Positions 25,093 through 34,748 of a stretch of DNA of 47,949 nt are shown here, piece by piece; the stretch's first letter is position 1, and every line of letters starts with the position of its first letter. The translations under genes were made by a program, and so were the position numbers. This DNA is from Deltaproteobacteria bacterium. Its GTDB lineage: Bacteria > Desulfobacterota > Desulfarculia > Adiutricales > Adiutricaceae. The notes beneath the pieces were generated by a model. The model made no database searches, was not told where the DNA came from, and saw nothing but the letters and a program-made list of their open reading frames with translations. The stretch spans positions 1 to 47,949 of the forward strand of contig JAISWF010000275.1 of assembly GCA_031271165.1 (NCBI GenBank). The letters run 5' to 3'.

Positions 25093-27258
25093 TCAATCAA
25101 AGTGGTAGGTGAAACTCAACAGCCCCTCAAAGTAGCGGCCTGGGGCCAGGAATATGTACTGGCCTTCGTATTGAAGATTGGTAAGGTTGGTGCCGACCAG
25201 GGAGGTTGTCATGGTGACCTTGTCGGAAAGCACCCAGTCGCGCCAGATTTTGGCGTTCCACAAATCGACGTTTCGCATGTGATAGTGTAATGTCTCGGCG
25301 TTGGCGTCGTTGTACCACCGCTCATCGGTGTGCTTGTACATGACGGAGGCGTTAATAAGATCTGGTTTGGTAAAAATCAGGCTGTAGGAGCCGACATATT
25401 TCGGTGCATGGGAGAGCTGATTGCCTATATTGCCGCGTGTATTACTTTCTTTGATGACTGAGTTGTTGAAAGTGGCTGAGGCCTTAAATGTCAAGAGGTT
25501 TTTAATCAATTCCTGGCGTAGACTCAGCTCTACCCCCTTGACCTGGACTTTACCCATGTTTCGGCTTTGGGCGAACATGGCACCTGGGCGTCCGGTCAAG
25601 GCTCCGGAGGTGTCACGTACAGAGAAGGTGTACTGGGAATCCTCAATGTTACCGTGGTATAAGGTTACGGAGGCCTCGGTCCCCCAATCGGGCTTATTGA
25701 AGTCTAAACCGAATTCCATCATTGCAGTTTGTTCCGGTTTAAGATCTTGGGAGGTGGCACGGTAGGTGTTGGTGGTATTGTTCCAGCCGGAATAAAACAT
25801 CATCTGTGGATTTTGATAGTAGGCTGTACCATAAGCCGCCCTAATCCCGAAGTAGTCAGTGATATTAAATTTGGCACCTAAACGGTAAGTTATGGTGTCG
25901 AAACGTGCTTCATCAACAAGATTGGCTGGCGTATTTAGCATATTAATATTAGAGTATTTCCATTCATCATATCTTAATCCGCCAATAATTGTAAGTTTAT
26001 CGTTAAACAAACTCAAAGCGTTTTGGAGATAAAAACTAAGCTGGGTCTCCTCCCAGTTGACAAGAGCGGTGATGGCGCCCCGGTTGGCGGGAAGCAGGCT
26101 GACGGTGTAGCTCGGCTCAACGTTTCCCTTGATGTAAGAAACGCCAGCGGTGATGATGTCGTTTTCAATAGGGTGGATGTCTATTTGTAAATCAATGGGA
26201 AACTGGGAGCGGTTACCGGTACCGTAGGCCACCGACCTTTGGACAAGGGTGGGATCGACGACATATTGGTAACTCCAGGCCGGGGAGCCGGGGGCCGGAG
26301 ATACTCCTCTTGGCACGATGGAAAAAGCCTCAATACTCTGATAGCCCATGGCCAGTTTGATTTTTCCCCAATCTCCCAGCAGAGTTGAAGCTCTAAAGGA
26401 AGTCAGCCACTGATCGGCGTTATCCAAACGAATATAGCCTGGTAACCCGCCGTTGAGGTAACGTTGGGCGTAATTTACAGAAAGCGATAAGGAGGTGTGA
26501 TTGTCGTTTTCCCAATCCAGGCGGGTGGCCAGGTAATTGTAACGGAAGTTGTTGTTTTCTATCCCGGCATCAGTAAATCTGTTGCCAGTAAGGTAATAAG
26601 AGCGGAGCATTTCACGGACCGGCAGCATGATGTAACCGTCGGAATAATCCCCTGTGTAGGAAAAATAAAATTTAAAGGTCCCGCTTTGGAGGTTTACGGC
26701 GTTACCGAAGTGGAAATGAGGCCTAACCGTGGACCTCGAACCGTAAGCCAACTCCAGGTTAATGCCCATGCCGCTGTATCCGCTTCTAGTGATCATATTG
26801 ACAACGCCCCCGGCGGCGCTGGCGCCGTAGAGAGCTGAGGAGGGCCCCAAAAGGACATCGACCTGAGCGATGTCATGGGCGTTTATGGTTGAGTTTTGGT
26901 AGGCGTAGATTGGAAGCCCGTCAACCATCTGGATTGAGCGGTTAAGACCGTGGCCCGTGCCGCGCAACTGAATCCAGGACAAACCCCAAGGGTAGAATTC
27001 AGCCACATACACCCCCGGGACCCCTGAGACCATTTCCCCGACAGTGTTGTAGTACCCATGCGGGGACTCCTTTTGCTGCTCTTCGGTGTCGACTGTAAAG
27101 ACGCTGAACGGCACCTTGTCGCGGCTGATATCGGTCTTGGTGGCCGTAACGTCTATCGCCTCCAACCGCCCGCTGTACTCATTGGGGTACTCCTGGGCCA
27201 GGAGCGCAGTGGCAGTCAGAACCACAGTGACAAGGATGGTCAAAGATAATTTGCGCAT
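25093..27258 (-). CDS. TonB-dependent outer-membrane receptor
   Basis: The 721-residue protein has a signal peptide (LTILVTVVLTATALLA), a TonB-box-like AIDVTATK at about residues 34-41 and a plug domain. The plug includes NTVGEMVSGVPGVYV, IQLRGTGHGLNRSIQMVDG and LGPSSALYGASAAGGVVNM. A 22-strand barrel follows, ending in aromatic FTYHFD, the usual outer-membrane signal. It imports a chelated metal or similar large ligand using TonB energy; its operon partners are an ABC binding protein, permease and ATPase. The start is fixed by AGGAGG four bases before the ATG. The 5' leader contains a perfect palindrome and a 17-bp hairpin. No TonB/ExbBD genes are in the window. Confidence 0.95.
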   Translation of the reverse strand: MRKLSLTILVTVVLTATALLAQEYPNEYSGRLEAIDVTATKTDISRDKVPFSVFTVDTEEQQKESPHGYYNTVGEMVSGVPGVYVAEFYPWGLSWIQLRGTGHGLNRSIQMVDGLPIYAYQNSTINAHDIAQVDVLLGPSSALYGASAAGGVVNMITRSGYSGMGINLELAYGSRSTVRPHFHFGNAVNLQSGTFKFYFSYTGDYSDGYIMLPVREMLRSYYLTGNRFTDAGIENNNFRYNYLATRLDWENDNHTSLSLSVNYAQRYLNGGLPGYIRLDNADQWLTSFRASTLLGDWGKIKLAMGYQSIEAFSIVPRGVSPAPGSPAWSYQYVVDPTLVQRSVAYGTGNRSQFPIDLQIDIHPIENDIITAGVSYIKGNVEPSYTVSLLPANRGAITALVNWEETQLSFYLQNALSLFNDKLTIIGGLRYDEWKYSNINMLNTPANLVDEARFDTITYRLGAKFNITDYFGIRAAYGTAYYQNPQMMFYSGWNNTTNTYRATSQDLKPEQTAMMEFGLDFNKPDWGTEASVTLYHGNIEDSQYTFSVRDTSGALTGRPGAMFAQSRNMGKVQVKGVELSLRQELIKNLLTFKASATFNNSVIKESNTRGNIGNQLSHAPKYVGSYSLIFTKPDLINASVMYKHTDERWYNDANAETLHYHMRNVDLWNAKIWRDWVLSDKVTMTTSLVGTNLTNLQYEGQYIFLAPGRYFEGLLSFTYHFD

Positions 27259-27276
27259 ACTACCTCCTAATATAGA

Positions 27277-27300
27277 GGTTATCGTAATTGTACGATAACC
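27277..27300. promoter_or_regulatory. palindromic operator in front of the TonB receptor gene
   Basis: GGTTATCGTA-ATTG-TACGATAACC has perfect 10-bp arms and lies about 20 bases before the receptor start codon, just ahead of its ribosome site. It is not a classical Fur box. A metal-responsive or substrate-responsive repressor dimer would suit the symmetry and the place. Confidence 0.6.
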
Positions 27301-27327
27301 ATGTTTTACAAAAAATACACAAATAAA

Positions 27328-27368
27328 AAGGCCATTTTACAGATTTTATGGATCTGTAAAATGGCCTT
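27328..27368 (-). terminator. 17-bp hairpin with T run upstream of the TonB receptor
   Basis: AAGGCCATTTTACAGAT pairs perfectly with its complement across a 7-base loop. On the minus strand it is followed by TTTTTATTT, a strong terminator form. No gene lies just upstream, so it is either an attenuator in the leader or the end of a lost transcript. Confidence 0.7.
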
Positions 27369-27411
27369 CATGACCTTATGATTGATTTAAAGGCTAATTT
27401 ATTTTTACTAT

Positions 27412-27441
27412 ATTATATAGGTACCTGACTAGATAATCCAA
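27412..27441 (-). promoter_or_regulatory. possible promoter of the TonB receptor operon
   Basis: On the minus strand TTGGAT, an 18-base spacer and a perfect TATAAT lie about 45 bases before the 17-bp hairpin. If used, every transcript must pass the hairpin before reaching the receptor gene. Confidence 0.3.
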
Positions 27442-28687
27442 ATAATAAATGGGTTATTTTAACCCAAAACAGGAGCCTCCCGAGGAAACCCTCCAAAACC
27501 AGACCTGGCTGTTGTGGTGACCAGTTGAGAAATGATAACAGACCTCTGGTCCAGGGGGCTGAATGATTTAGTGGTCTTGGACAGCCGCTTCTCTGGCGGC
27601 TGAGTTAAAAAATATAACAGAGCACGGGTTTATGATACATTAAAATTATTCAAGGTGCAAGTTTTATTACGTTTGGTCTTTAAAAAAATAAACTAGCCAT
27701 GGCGGTGGGTTAACAGCCAGCTAGAACGAGAATAATCTTGATAAAACCTGACTTTTTTTTCCAGATTTATTTTTTAGATTTGACAGTTTATTTTGGACTA
27801 TTATTACAAGAATATATTACTTAGCTGACCTTGTAAGGCTTGTCTGGGAACGTTTAATTGCTAATATTTATTAAAAGTTTAGAGCAAGGCCTGCCAAGAG
27901 CTGGGCCAGTCCTCTCTCTGCTGTGGTTTTAACCACTTCTTTGCCTGCCAGAATCAATTATCATGGCTGAGGGAACATAGTCCATTTATAAACGTAGGGA
28001 TTTGGATTCTTTTAGGTTTGTGTTTCCAGACTTAACATAAGCCTATGCTGGGCCGAAAAAATCCGCCTCAGCCCCAACACGCTTTTTCGGCGGAAGGATT
28101 TTTAATGTAGCCGTTCACAGGTGATCGAAAAGCCATAATCTGGCCAAGGCTGGAAAAAAGCACCATAATTACCAGCAGATTACCGGAAAAACCCAGATTT
28201 TCAGGCTTTCCATTACCTAACCCGCTATTAAGGCTTCTAGCCTGTAATCCATTCGGGGGGCGAAGCCAGTGACTTCTGAATGGTCGGCCAGAGATAGTTC
28301 AAGAAGGCCACAGGTAAGCCCATAGTCACCGTCACCGCATCTGGGTTGCTCAGCGATGGACAAAGCCCGATATTGGTGCCATTAGTTTAGGTCTTGGTCC
28401 TTAAGCCCAGAGCAAAAAATTATTAACTTCGACCCATCCTGCCTAAAACCAGTTCGTCATCCGGCGGACTGCCCTGCTGCCTCGGGTTGTTCCCCACCCA
28501 GCCTTGCTGCGAAGGGGCTTTGACCTCACTAAACAACCTTGACCGTCGCCCTGACCAAAACAAAATTTTGGGAAAAATTACTTACGCCAGCTCTGCAATC
28601 AGTTGACCATAGATTGGCTTTAAGTTGCGTTAAGTGACAAATTGATGTCAGTTAATCGGCCTCAGGAATTGACAATGGGGTTAAGTC
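27442..28687. other. 1.2-kb region without intact genes, with coding-like fragments
   Basis: No gene survives, but minus-strand frames at about 28060-28400 read like protein in two successive frames (NIGLCPSLSNPDAVTVTM, then ENLGFSGNLLVIMVLF). A third piece lies at about 27890-28000. I cannot name the ancestral protein. A hairpin-like element (AAAAATCC...GGATTTTT) lies around 28057-28103. Confidence 0.35.
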
Positions 28688-31267
28688 TTAGTTTAAGTTA
28701 TTGGAGTCGAACATGTCATTGATGAGGAAGTCTTCTTCCGGAACCGAGGCCGCGACAGTTTCCGAAATCCCCGTCCCGACGGTTCCCGCTTTGTAGCAGA
28801 TCCCAAAAGCCCCGCCCGGTGTCATCTGGGCGTCATCGGGAACGGTAAAGTCAATGATTGGAACATCCTTAAGTACATCACTCATATAATACAAAAATAT
28901 CGGTCCGGCCGCCCGGCCTCCTACTTCGCCGACAGCTCGGGGCTTGAGCTGGTCGGTCCCCATCCAGACGGCGGTGACGTATTCGGGGGTAAAACCCACA
29001 AACCAGGCGTCGGATGCGTCGTTGGTGGTTCCGGTCTTCCCTCCAGCCGGCCGGTTTAAAGGCTTAACTGAGGTACCGGTCCCATGGGCGATCACTCCCC
29101 TGAGCATGGATGTCAGAACGCAGGCCGTGCCGGGGCTGATGGCCTGGTGGAAGACCGGCTCAAAGGAGCCTACTACTTGTCCGTGGCGATCTTCAATCCT
29201 GGTGATATAGCGCGGTTCCACCCGGCGTCCGAGGTTGGGGAAGGCTGAATAGGCGGCGATCATTTCCGGCATGGTCACCCCGTGGGCCCCTAGGGCCACG
29301 GATGGACTATGGGGTAGCTTAGTGGTGATTCCCAGATCGGCGGCCGTTTTATCAAGGGCTTCAAAGCCCATCCGTTGCAAAACTTTAATCGAAATCAGGT
29401 TACGGGAGGCTGTCAGCGCACTGTAGAGGTCCATGGGGCCCAAAAATTTCTGATCGCTGTTGAGCGGCTTCCAGCGGAGCCCGGTTGAGGGATCGTCCAT
29501 TACCACGGGCCCATCGATCATAACTGAGCCGGGGGTGAAACCGTTGTCCATGGCCGCAGTGTAGACGATGGGCTTAAATGAGGAGCCCGGTTGCCGTTGA
29601 CTTTGGGTGGCCCGGTTAAACTGACTTTCTCCAAAGTCTCGGCCTCCGACCATGGCCCTGACGCCGCCGTCAGTCAAATCCATGCTGAGTAAAGCCGCCT
29701 GGACATCGGTGCGCTGCTCAAGGATAAAGGAATAAGTGTTAACATTGGTTCCAGAAGCGATATCCTCAATGGTCGCCTGATGATCGGCCGTCGGGTTGGC
29801 GGAAGAAGCTGGTTCTGGGTCCAGTCTGACCCAGACGACGTCTCCCCGGCTGAGTTGTTTGGCCAGGGCACCTTTGGGCAGAATCCATTCCAAATTCTTT
29901 TTGACGATGTCCCCTTCAAAGCTGCCAACGGCCACGTGCAGAGTTTGGTTATCTTTAACTTTCAGGATAACTGCTTGGTAGAGGCGATCTGGTAAAACAA
30001 TTCCCAAAGACAGCTGGCTGTCAGTCAGCTCAAGGAAGTTCTGGATTTGCTGGTCGCTTTCCAGGTGCAGGATAGGCCCTTTAAAACCTCGGCGTCGAGA
30101 GTATTCCCAGAGGCCTCGGGCGACGGCTGCATCAGCCGCTTTTTGGGCATCAAGATTCAAAGTCGTGTAAACCCGCCAGCCGTCGTTGTAGAGACTATCT
30201 TCGCCTATTCTTTCAGCCAGAATACGTCTGACGTGCTCGGTAAAGTAGGGAGCGGCAATGATGTTGGGATTGGGGTGCTCTCCGACTACGTTTAAAACCT
30301 CAGTGGAGGCCATCTGGGCCTCCTCCATGGTAATAAAACCAACGTTGACCATGCGTTCAAGGACGTGGAGCTGGCGCTTTCTGGCCTCCTCGGGATGTCT
30401 GATTGGATTTTTACCTTCTGGAGATTGAGTAAAGCCTGCTAACATGGCTGCTTCCGCCACTGTGAGCTGTTCTATGTGCTTGTCAAAATATGTCTGGGCC
30501 GCCGCCTCGACTCCATAGGCTCCCAGGCCAAGGTAAATTTGGTTGAGATAAATTTCTAAAATTTGGTCTTTGGATAAAATGGCCTCCAGCCGAATGGCCA
30601 GGATTATTTCCCGGATTTTTCTCTCAATCTTTCTTTCGCTGGTTAGAAGCAAACCCCTGACCACCTGCTGGGTTATAGTTGAGGCCCCTTGAAGTTGATT
30701 GTCGAACAGAGATTTGTAAGCCGCTCGGATGATGGCCGGTGGATCAATGCCTCCGTGCCGGTAGAATTTGGCGTCCTCGGTGGCTAGAAAGGCCTCCCTG
30801 ACTATTAAGGGGATTTCGGAAAGAGGTTTGACTATCCGGCGTTCGTGGCTGTATTCCCCGATAACTTGGCCATCAAGGCTATAAAAATAAGTGACGGTTT
30901 TCGGTTGGTAAAATTTTAAGCTTTCGACACTGGGAAGATTTTGGGAGAAATAAGCATAGGCAATGAATATGACCGTCAGACCGGCGATGATTAGACCTAG
31001 CCCGCCCCAAAAGACTGCCAACCAAAATCGAATCCAAAGACTGCCTGATTTTTTTGGCCGGTTTTTGATTTTGGGGAGTTTGGCCTCAGGTACCATCTGG
31101 CCAGGGGTGGTTTTTTTTAGCCGTCCGTTAGGGCGGGGGGCACTAGGCTCCTCGGACAGCTCATCTAAGCTGATGTCCTGGGCCAACTGTTTGAGTTGTT
31201 CAGTGTCAGAATCATCAAGGTCGGATTGAAAGGGAGGATTTTGATTATTGCTATTCGAATCGGTCAA
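28688..31267 (-). CDS. class A penicillin-binding protein 1A (transglycosylase/transpeptidase)
   Basis: The 859-residue bifunctional peptidoglycan synthase has a Pro/Lys-rich cytoplasmic N-terminus and one membrane anchor (FWGGLGLIIAGLTVIFIAYAY). The GT51 domain follows, with ATEDAKFYRHGGID, GASTITQQVVR and LNQIYLGLGAYGVEAAAQTYFDK. The transpeptidase has the nucleophile in PGSSFKP, an SRN motif and KTGTTNDASDAW. An OB-like insert lies between the domains. It polymerises and cross-links glycan strands at the inner membrane. The start is TTG with only a weak GGGG upstream; a perfect TATAAT lies on the minus strand about 90 bases further up. Length and motifs are normal, and no fault was seen. 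Confidence 0.95.
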   Translation of the reverse strand: MTDSNSNNQNPPFQSDLDDSDTEQLKQLAQDISLDELSEEPSAPRPNGRLKKTTPGQMVPEAKLPKIKNRPKKSGSLWIRFWLAVFWGGLGLIIAGLTVIFIAYAYFSQNLPSVESLKFYQPKTVTYFYSLDGQVIGEYSHERRIVKPLSEIPLIVREAFLATEDAKFYRHGGIDPPAIIRAAYKSLFDNQLQGASTITQQVVRGLLLTSERKIERKIREIILAIRLEAILSKDQILEIYLNQIYLGLGAYGVEAAAQTYFDKHIEQLTVAEAAMLAGFTQSPEGKNPIRHPEEARKRQLHVLERMVNVGFITMEEAQMASTEVLNVVGEHPNPNIIAAPYFTEHVRRILAERIGEDSLYNDGWRVYTTLNLDAQKAADAAVARGLWEYSRRRGFKGPILHLESDQQIQNFLELTDSQLSLGIVLPDRLYQAVILKVKDNQTLHVAVGSFEGDIVKKNLEWILPKGALAKQLSRGDVVWVRLDPEPASSANPTADHQATIEDIASGTNVNTYSFILEQRTDVQAALLSMDLTDGGVRAMVGGRDFGESQFNRATQSQRQPGSSFKPIVYTAAMDNGFTPGSVMIDGPVVMDDPSTGLRWKPLNSDQKFLGPMDLYSALTASRNLISIKVLQRMGFEALDKTAADLGITTKLPHSPSVALGAHGVTMPEMIAAYSAFPNLGRRVEPRYITRIEDRHGQVVGSFEPVFHQAISPGTACVLTSMLRGVIAHGTGTSVKPLNRPAGGKTGTTNDASDAWFVGFTPEYVTAVWMGTDQLKPRAVGEVGGRAAGPIFLYYMSDVLKDVPIIDFTVPDDAQMTPGGAFGICYKAGTVGTGISETVAASVPEEDFLINDMFDSNNLN

Positions 31268-31460
31268 GAAAAAAACCCCAGGTAAATGATATGTTGTTTG
31301 GCTGGCCGGCGGTGGCGAAACACAGCGGGCGTATCAGGAGCCGGACTTGCCCTATTATATAGTTTTATGAGGTCAAATGCGGAAAAAAAAGTGAAGTTTT
31401 TGTGGAGATTTTATGGCGGCTGAGGCTGAAAAAAAAGGCGGGCCTAAAGCGCCGGAAATA

Positions 31461-31699
31461 TCAAATTAAAATTAAAAACACCCAAAGGGTGGCCACCAAA
31501 AAAGCCAGTCGCATCTCGTAGGTTAGCCCAAGTCTGGAGCTCTCAGGACCAACAATTTTTGGTTGAGCATTGATTAGGATAAGCTTGGGCTGCACTGGAC
31601 TGGGCCGGCCTGAGCTGAACTTCCGGCGGCAGCGGTTTGGTCCTGGCCAGCTGGGCCGATTTTCGGCAGCTTCCGTTGGGCCTTGGAGAAGATGTCCAT
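31461..31699 (-). pseudogene. possible small tail-anchored protein gene interrupted by a frameshift
   Basis: From ATG 31699 the frame reads MDIFSKAQRKLPKIGPAG... to SAQAGPVQ and then stops. Shifting the frame at that point continues as PKLILINAQPKIVGPESSR, LGLTYEMRLA and a hydrophobic end FLVATLWVFLILI before TGA at 31461. Joined, this would be about 78 residues with a C-terminal membrane anchor. It begins inside the last codons' region of the polA unit, just after its stop. There is no strong ribosome site, so it may be chance. Confidence 0.3.
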
Positions 31700-31724
31700 A
31701 ATTCTGGGGGCTGAAAAGCTGGCT

Positions 31725-34676
31725 TTAGGCGTGGACCCAGGCGTTTGCAGAGGCCACATCGACTTTCAAAGGCACTTTCAGGGGGCCGGTTTTTTCATCC
31801 AAAAAGTCGTTAGCCGCCTCAGTCATTTGTTTGGCAACTAAACTTTTGACCTCAGTCAGTTCCTCATCGGGAACCTCCAAAATCAATTCGTCATGGACCT
31901 GCAGGATAATTTTTGATTTAAGCTTTAGGCGGGTCAGCTCGCGATCTACAGCCAGCATGGCCATCTTGATGATATCAGCGGCCGTACCCTGAATGGGAGT
32001 GTTAATGGCCATGCGTTCGGCTTCCCGTTTGGCTGGTCCCAGGGAGTTGATGCTCGGCAAATACCTTCTCCGCCCAAAAAGGGTAGAGACCTGGCCGGTT
32101 TTTTCGGCCGCCGCCTTGGTGTTCTCAATGAAGGCTCTTACCCCTGGGAAACGCTTGAAATAACTGCTGATAAAATTTTTGGCCTGGGTCTGAGAAATGT
32201 CCAGTCTTTTGGCCAGACCGAAAGCCCCCTGGCCGTAAATGATCCCGAAGTTGATAGTCTTGGCCTCCCGCCTTTTGTCACTGGTGATCTGATCGAGGGG
32301 CAGCGAAAACATCAAAGAAGCCGTCTGGGAGTGGATGTCCTCATCGTTTAAAAAGGCATTGATTAAAGCCTGGTCTCCAGAGAAATGGGCCATGACCCTG
32401 AGTTCAATCTGAGAGTAGTCGGCCGAGACCAGCTTAGAGCCGGCAGGAGCAATAAAAGCGGCCCGGATGCGGCGCCCTTCTTCGGTTCTGGCCGGTATGT
32501 TCTGAAGGTTGGGGTCTGAAGATGACAGACGGCCAGTAGCGGTCAGAGCCTGGTTGTAGGAAGTGTGGATTCGGCCGGTGGCCGGATTAACCGCCAGTGG
32601 GAGCTTGTCGGCGTAGGTGGTTTTGAGTTTAAACATCTCCCGCCAGTCTAAAATCTCCTGGGCAATGGGATAGAGAGTGGCCAGCTCGGTTAAAACTTCG
32701 TTGTCGGTGGAGAAACTGGTTTTCTTGGCGGTCTTTTTCTTGCTCTCCAGGCCGAGCTCGACAAAAAGAATCTCGGCCAACTGCTTGGGGGAGGCGGGGT
32801 TAAAGACCCGACCGGCCAGGGAGTGGATTTTGGCGACCTTCTTTTCCAAGGCCGAGCTGAGTTCTTCGCTCAAGGCGTTTAAGACGCTGCAGTCAATTAA
32901 GACCCCGGTCTCCTCCATGCGGCCTAACAGTTCTTCAAGGGGGAGCTCAACCCGGTCATAGAGCCGCTCAAGGGCCGGGACCTTGTTGAGCTGACTTCTC
33001 AGAAGCGGGCCCAGGCGCCGCGTCAAATCGGCGTCTTCAGCTGAGTAGCGGCAGGCCAGATCCGGCTGGACAAAGGAGAAATCTTTTTTGGGATCCGGGA
33101 CTACCTCCCGAAAGGCAATGGCCTTGTGGGTTAAAAAGCGCATCGACAGGGCATCAAGGCCATGACGATCATCAGGGTTTAAAAGGTAAGAGGCCAGCAT
33201 GGGATCGTCGGCTGGAACGGGAAGTTTCAAGCCATGGCGGGACAGGATATGCCAGTCGAATTTAGCATGCTGGCCGACCTTTGGGGGTAAAGGGCCGGTC
33301 AGATACGGGCCGATACTGGTGACGATTTTTTCCCACGGCTGGTTGACTTCGCTGCTGGTCTGATGGGTCACCGGGATATAAAAGGCTTCATTTTCACCGG
33401 TAGCCAGGCTCATCCCGACGATGGCCGCTTGGCTTGGGTGGATAGAGTTGGTTTCCAAATCAACGGCCAGTGGGCCGGAGCCGAGTTTGTCCAGGGCGTT
33501 TAAAAGGCGCTGCCAGCCTTCTTGCCCGTCCACCAAAACGTAGCGGTCGTAGTTAACGGTTTCGCTGACTGCGTCAAGGCCTGCGTCAGAAGAGGTAATA
33601 AGTTGGTCTAAAGAACTCTCCACTGCCTCGGTGCCGATTGGGGGTTTGGCCGGAAAGAGCCGGCCGGGAGTGAAATCAGTTGACAGGGTCTGGGGGCGAG
33701 AGGCCGTCCCCTGAGCCCGATTGGGCGAATCTTGATGTTCCTCACCGGTAGCCGCTTTGGGGGGGGCGGTTTTAGCGGCGGCTGGCTCGGAAAAGCCTGG
33801 AAAAAGGTTGGGTCCCAGATCCTTTAAAAAACGCCCGAACTGGAGATCTTTAAAAAGGCGGTTGAGGGCCGCAAAGTCTGGCGCTGAACGGACCAAGTCG
33901 CCGATTGTGGCTGGGGGCACCAGAGCTTCCCCCAGCAGGGCCAGGCGCCGCGATAAGCGGGCTGATTGTTCATACTCGGCCAGCCGATCTTTAAGTTTGA
34001 CGTTGGTGAGGGTCGAGAGATTTTGGTAAAGATTATCAATGGTCCCAAATTCGCTGATCAGCTTTTGAGCAGTCTTTTCTCCGACTTTGGGGACTCCTAT
34101 GATGTTGTCGGTGGGATCACCCATTAAGGCTTGCATATCAATAAAAGCAGCCGGCTCAATCCCGAAGCGGGTCCGGAAAACGGCTTCGGTCATGGCCGAG
34201 GATTTTTTGGGATCGGGATCGTACATCGATACATCGGCCGACAACAACTGGTAGAAATCCTTGTCCCCTGAGACGATGACCACCTGATGGCCTTGGGAGG
34301 TGGCCAGCCCGCACAGCGAAGCGATCAGGTCGTCGGCTTCAAATTCTGGCTTTTCTATCGTAAATAGTCCCATGGCCCTAACAATATCGCGGATACTGGT
34401 TTGCTGGGCTATCAGGTCCGGCTCCATGGGTTTGCGCTTGGCCTTGTATTCGGGATAGAGCTTGTGGCGGTGAGTGGGACCTCGGCTGTCATAAACCACG
34501 GCCAAGTAGGTGGGTTTTTTGTCCTTCAGCAGTTTAATCAGAGTCGCAGTAAAACCGTAGGCCGCACCAGTGGGGCGGCCGTCAAAAGTGGTCAAATTTT
34601 TGATGGCGTGATAAGCCCGGTGGATAAAAGCGCTGGCATCCATTAAGTAAACAATGTTGTCCGATTGTTGAGCCAT
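31725..34676 (-). CDS. polA: DNA polymerase I
   Basis: The 983-residue protein has three domains. The 5'-3' nuclease occupies about 1-290 (VYDSRGPTHRHKLYPEYKAKR, IVSGDKDFYQLL, DNIIGVPKVGEKTA). The 3'-5' exonuclease has its acidic residues (VDLETNSIHP, GQHAKFDWHIL, YSAEDADL), so proofreading is probably active. The polymerase shows motif A (VSADYSQIELRVMAHFSGD), motif B (RREAKTINFGIIYGQG) and motif C (LQVHDELILEVP). It repairs and matures DNA during replication. A disordered linker of about 80 residues between the first two domains makes it slightly longer than E. coli Pol I. AAGGAA precedes the ATG. It lies 72 bp downstream of the M48 peptidase gene. Confidence 0.97.
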   Translation of the reverse strand: MAQQSDNIVYLMDASAFIHRAYHAIKNLTTFDGRPTGAAYGFTATLIKLLKDKKPTYLAVVYDSRGPTHRHKLYPEYKAKRKPMEPDLIAQQTSIRDIVRAMGLFTIEKPEFEADDLIASLCGLATSQGHQVVIVSGDKDFYQLLSADVSMYDPDPKKSSAMTEAVFRTRFGIEPAAFIDMQALMGDPTDNIIGVPKVGEKTAQKLISEFGTIDNLYQNLSTLTNVKLKDRLAEYEQSARLSRRLALLGEALVPPATIGDLVRSAPDFAALNRLFKDLQFGRFLKDLGPNLFPGFSEPAAAKTAPPKAATGEEHQDSPNRAQGTASRPQTLSTDFTPGRLFPAKPPIGTEAVESSLDQLITSSDAGLDAVSETVNYDRYVLVDGQEGWQRLLNALDKLGSGPLAVDLETNSIHPSQAAIVGMSLATGENEAFYIPVTHQTSSEVNQPWEKIVTSIGPYLTGPLPPKVGQHAKFDWHILSRHGLKLPVPADDPMLASYLLNPDDRHGLDALSMRFLTHKAIAFREVVPDPKKDFSFVQPDLACRYSAEDADLTRRLGPLLRSQLNKVPALERLYDRVELPLEELLGRMEETGVLIDCSVLNALSEELSSALEKKVAKIHSLAGRVFNPASPKQLAEILFVELGLESKKKTAKKTSFSTDNEVLTELATLYPIAQEILDWREMFKLKTTYADKLPLAVNPATGRIHTSYNQALTATGRLSSSDPNLQNIPARTEEGRRIRAAFIAPAGSKLVSADYSQIELRVMAHFSGDQALINAFLNDEDIHSQTASLMFSLPLDQITSDKRREAKTINFGIIYGQGAFGLAKRLDISQTQAKNFISSYFKRFPGVRAFIENTKAAAEKTGQVSTLFGRRRYLPSINSLGPAKREAERMAINTPIQGTAADIIKMAMLAVDRELTRLKLKSKIILQVHDELILEVPDEELTEVKSLVAKQMTEAANDFLDEKTGPLKVPLKVDVASANAWVHA

Positions 34677-34748
34677 GGGCGTTCCTTTTTGAGGAATTTA
34701 TTTTGATTGGAAAATTAAAAGCAATACTTCAGGATTGACGGCACAAAT

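Noticed and set aside
27259-28687. Search for a cobalamin riboswitch upstream of the TonB receptor
   Set aside because: I found no B12-box (GCCACTG) in the right orientation; CAGTGAC near 28267 is not one.
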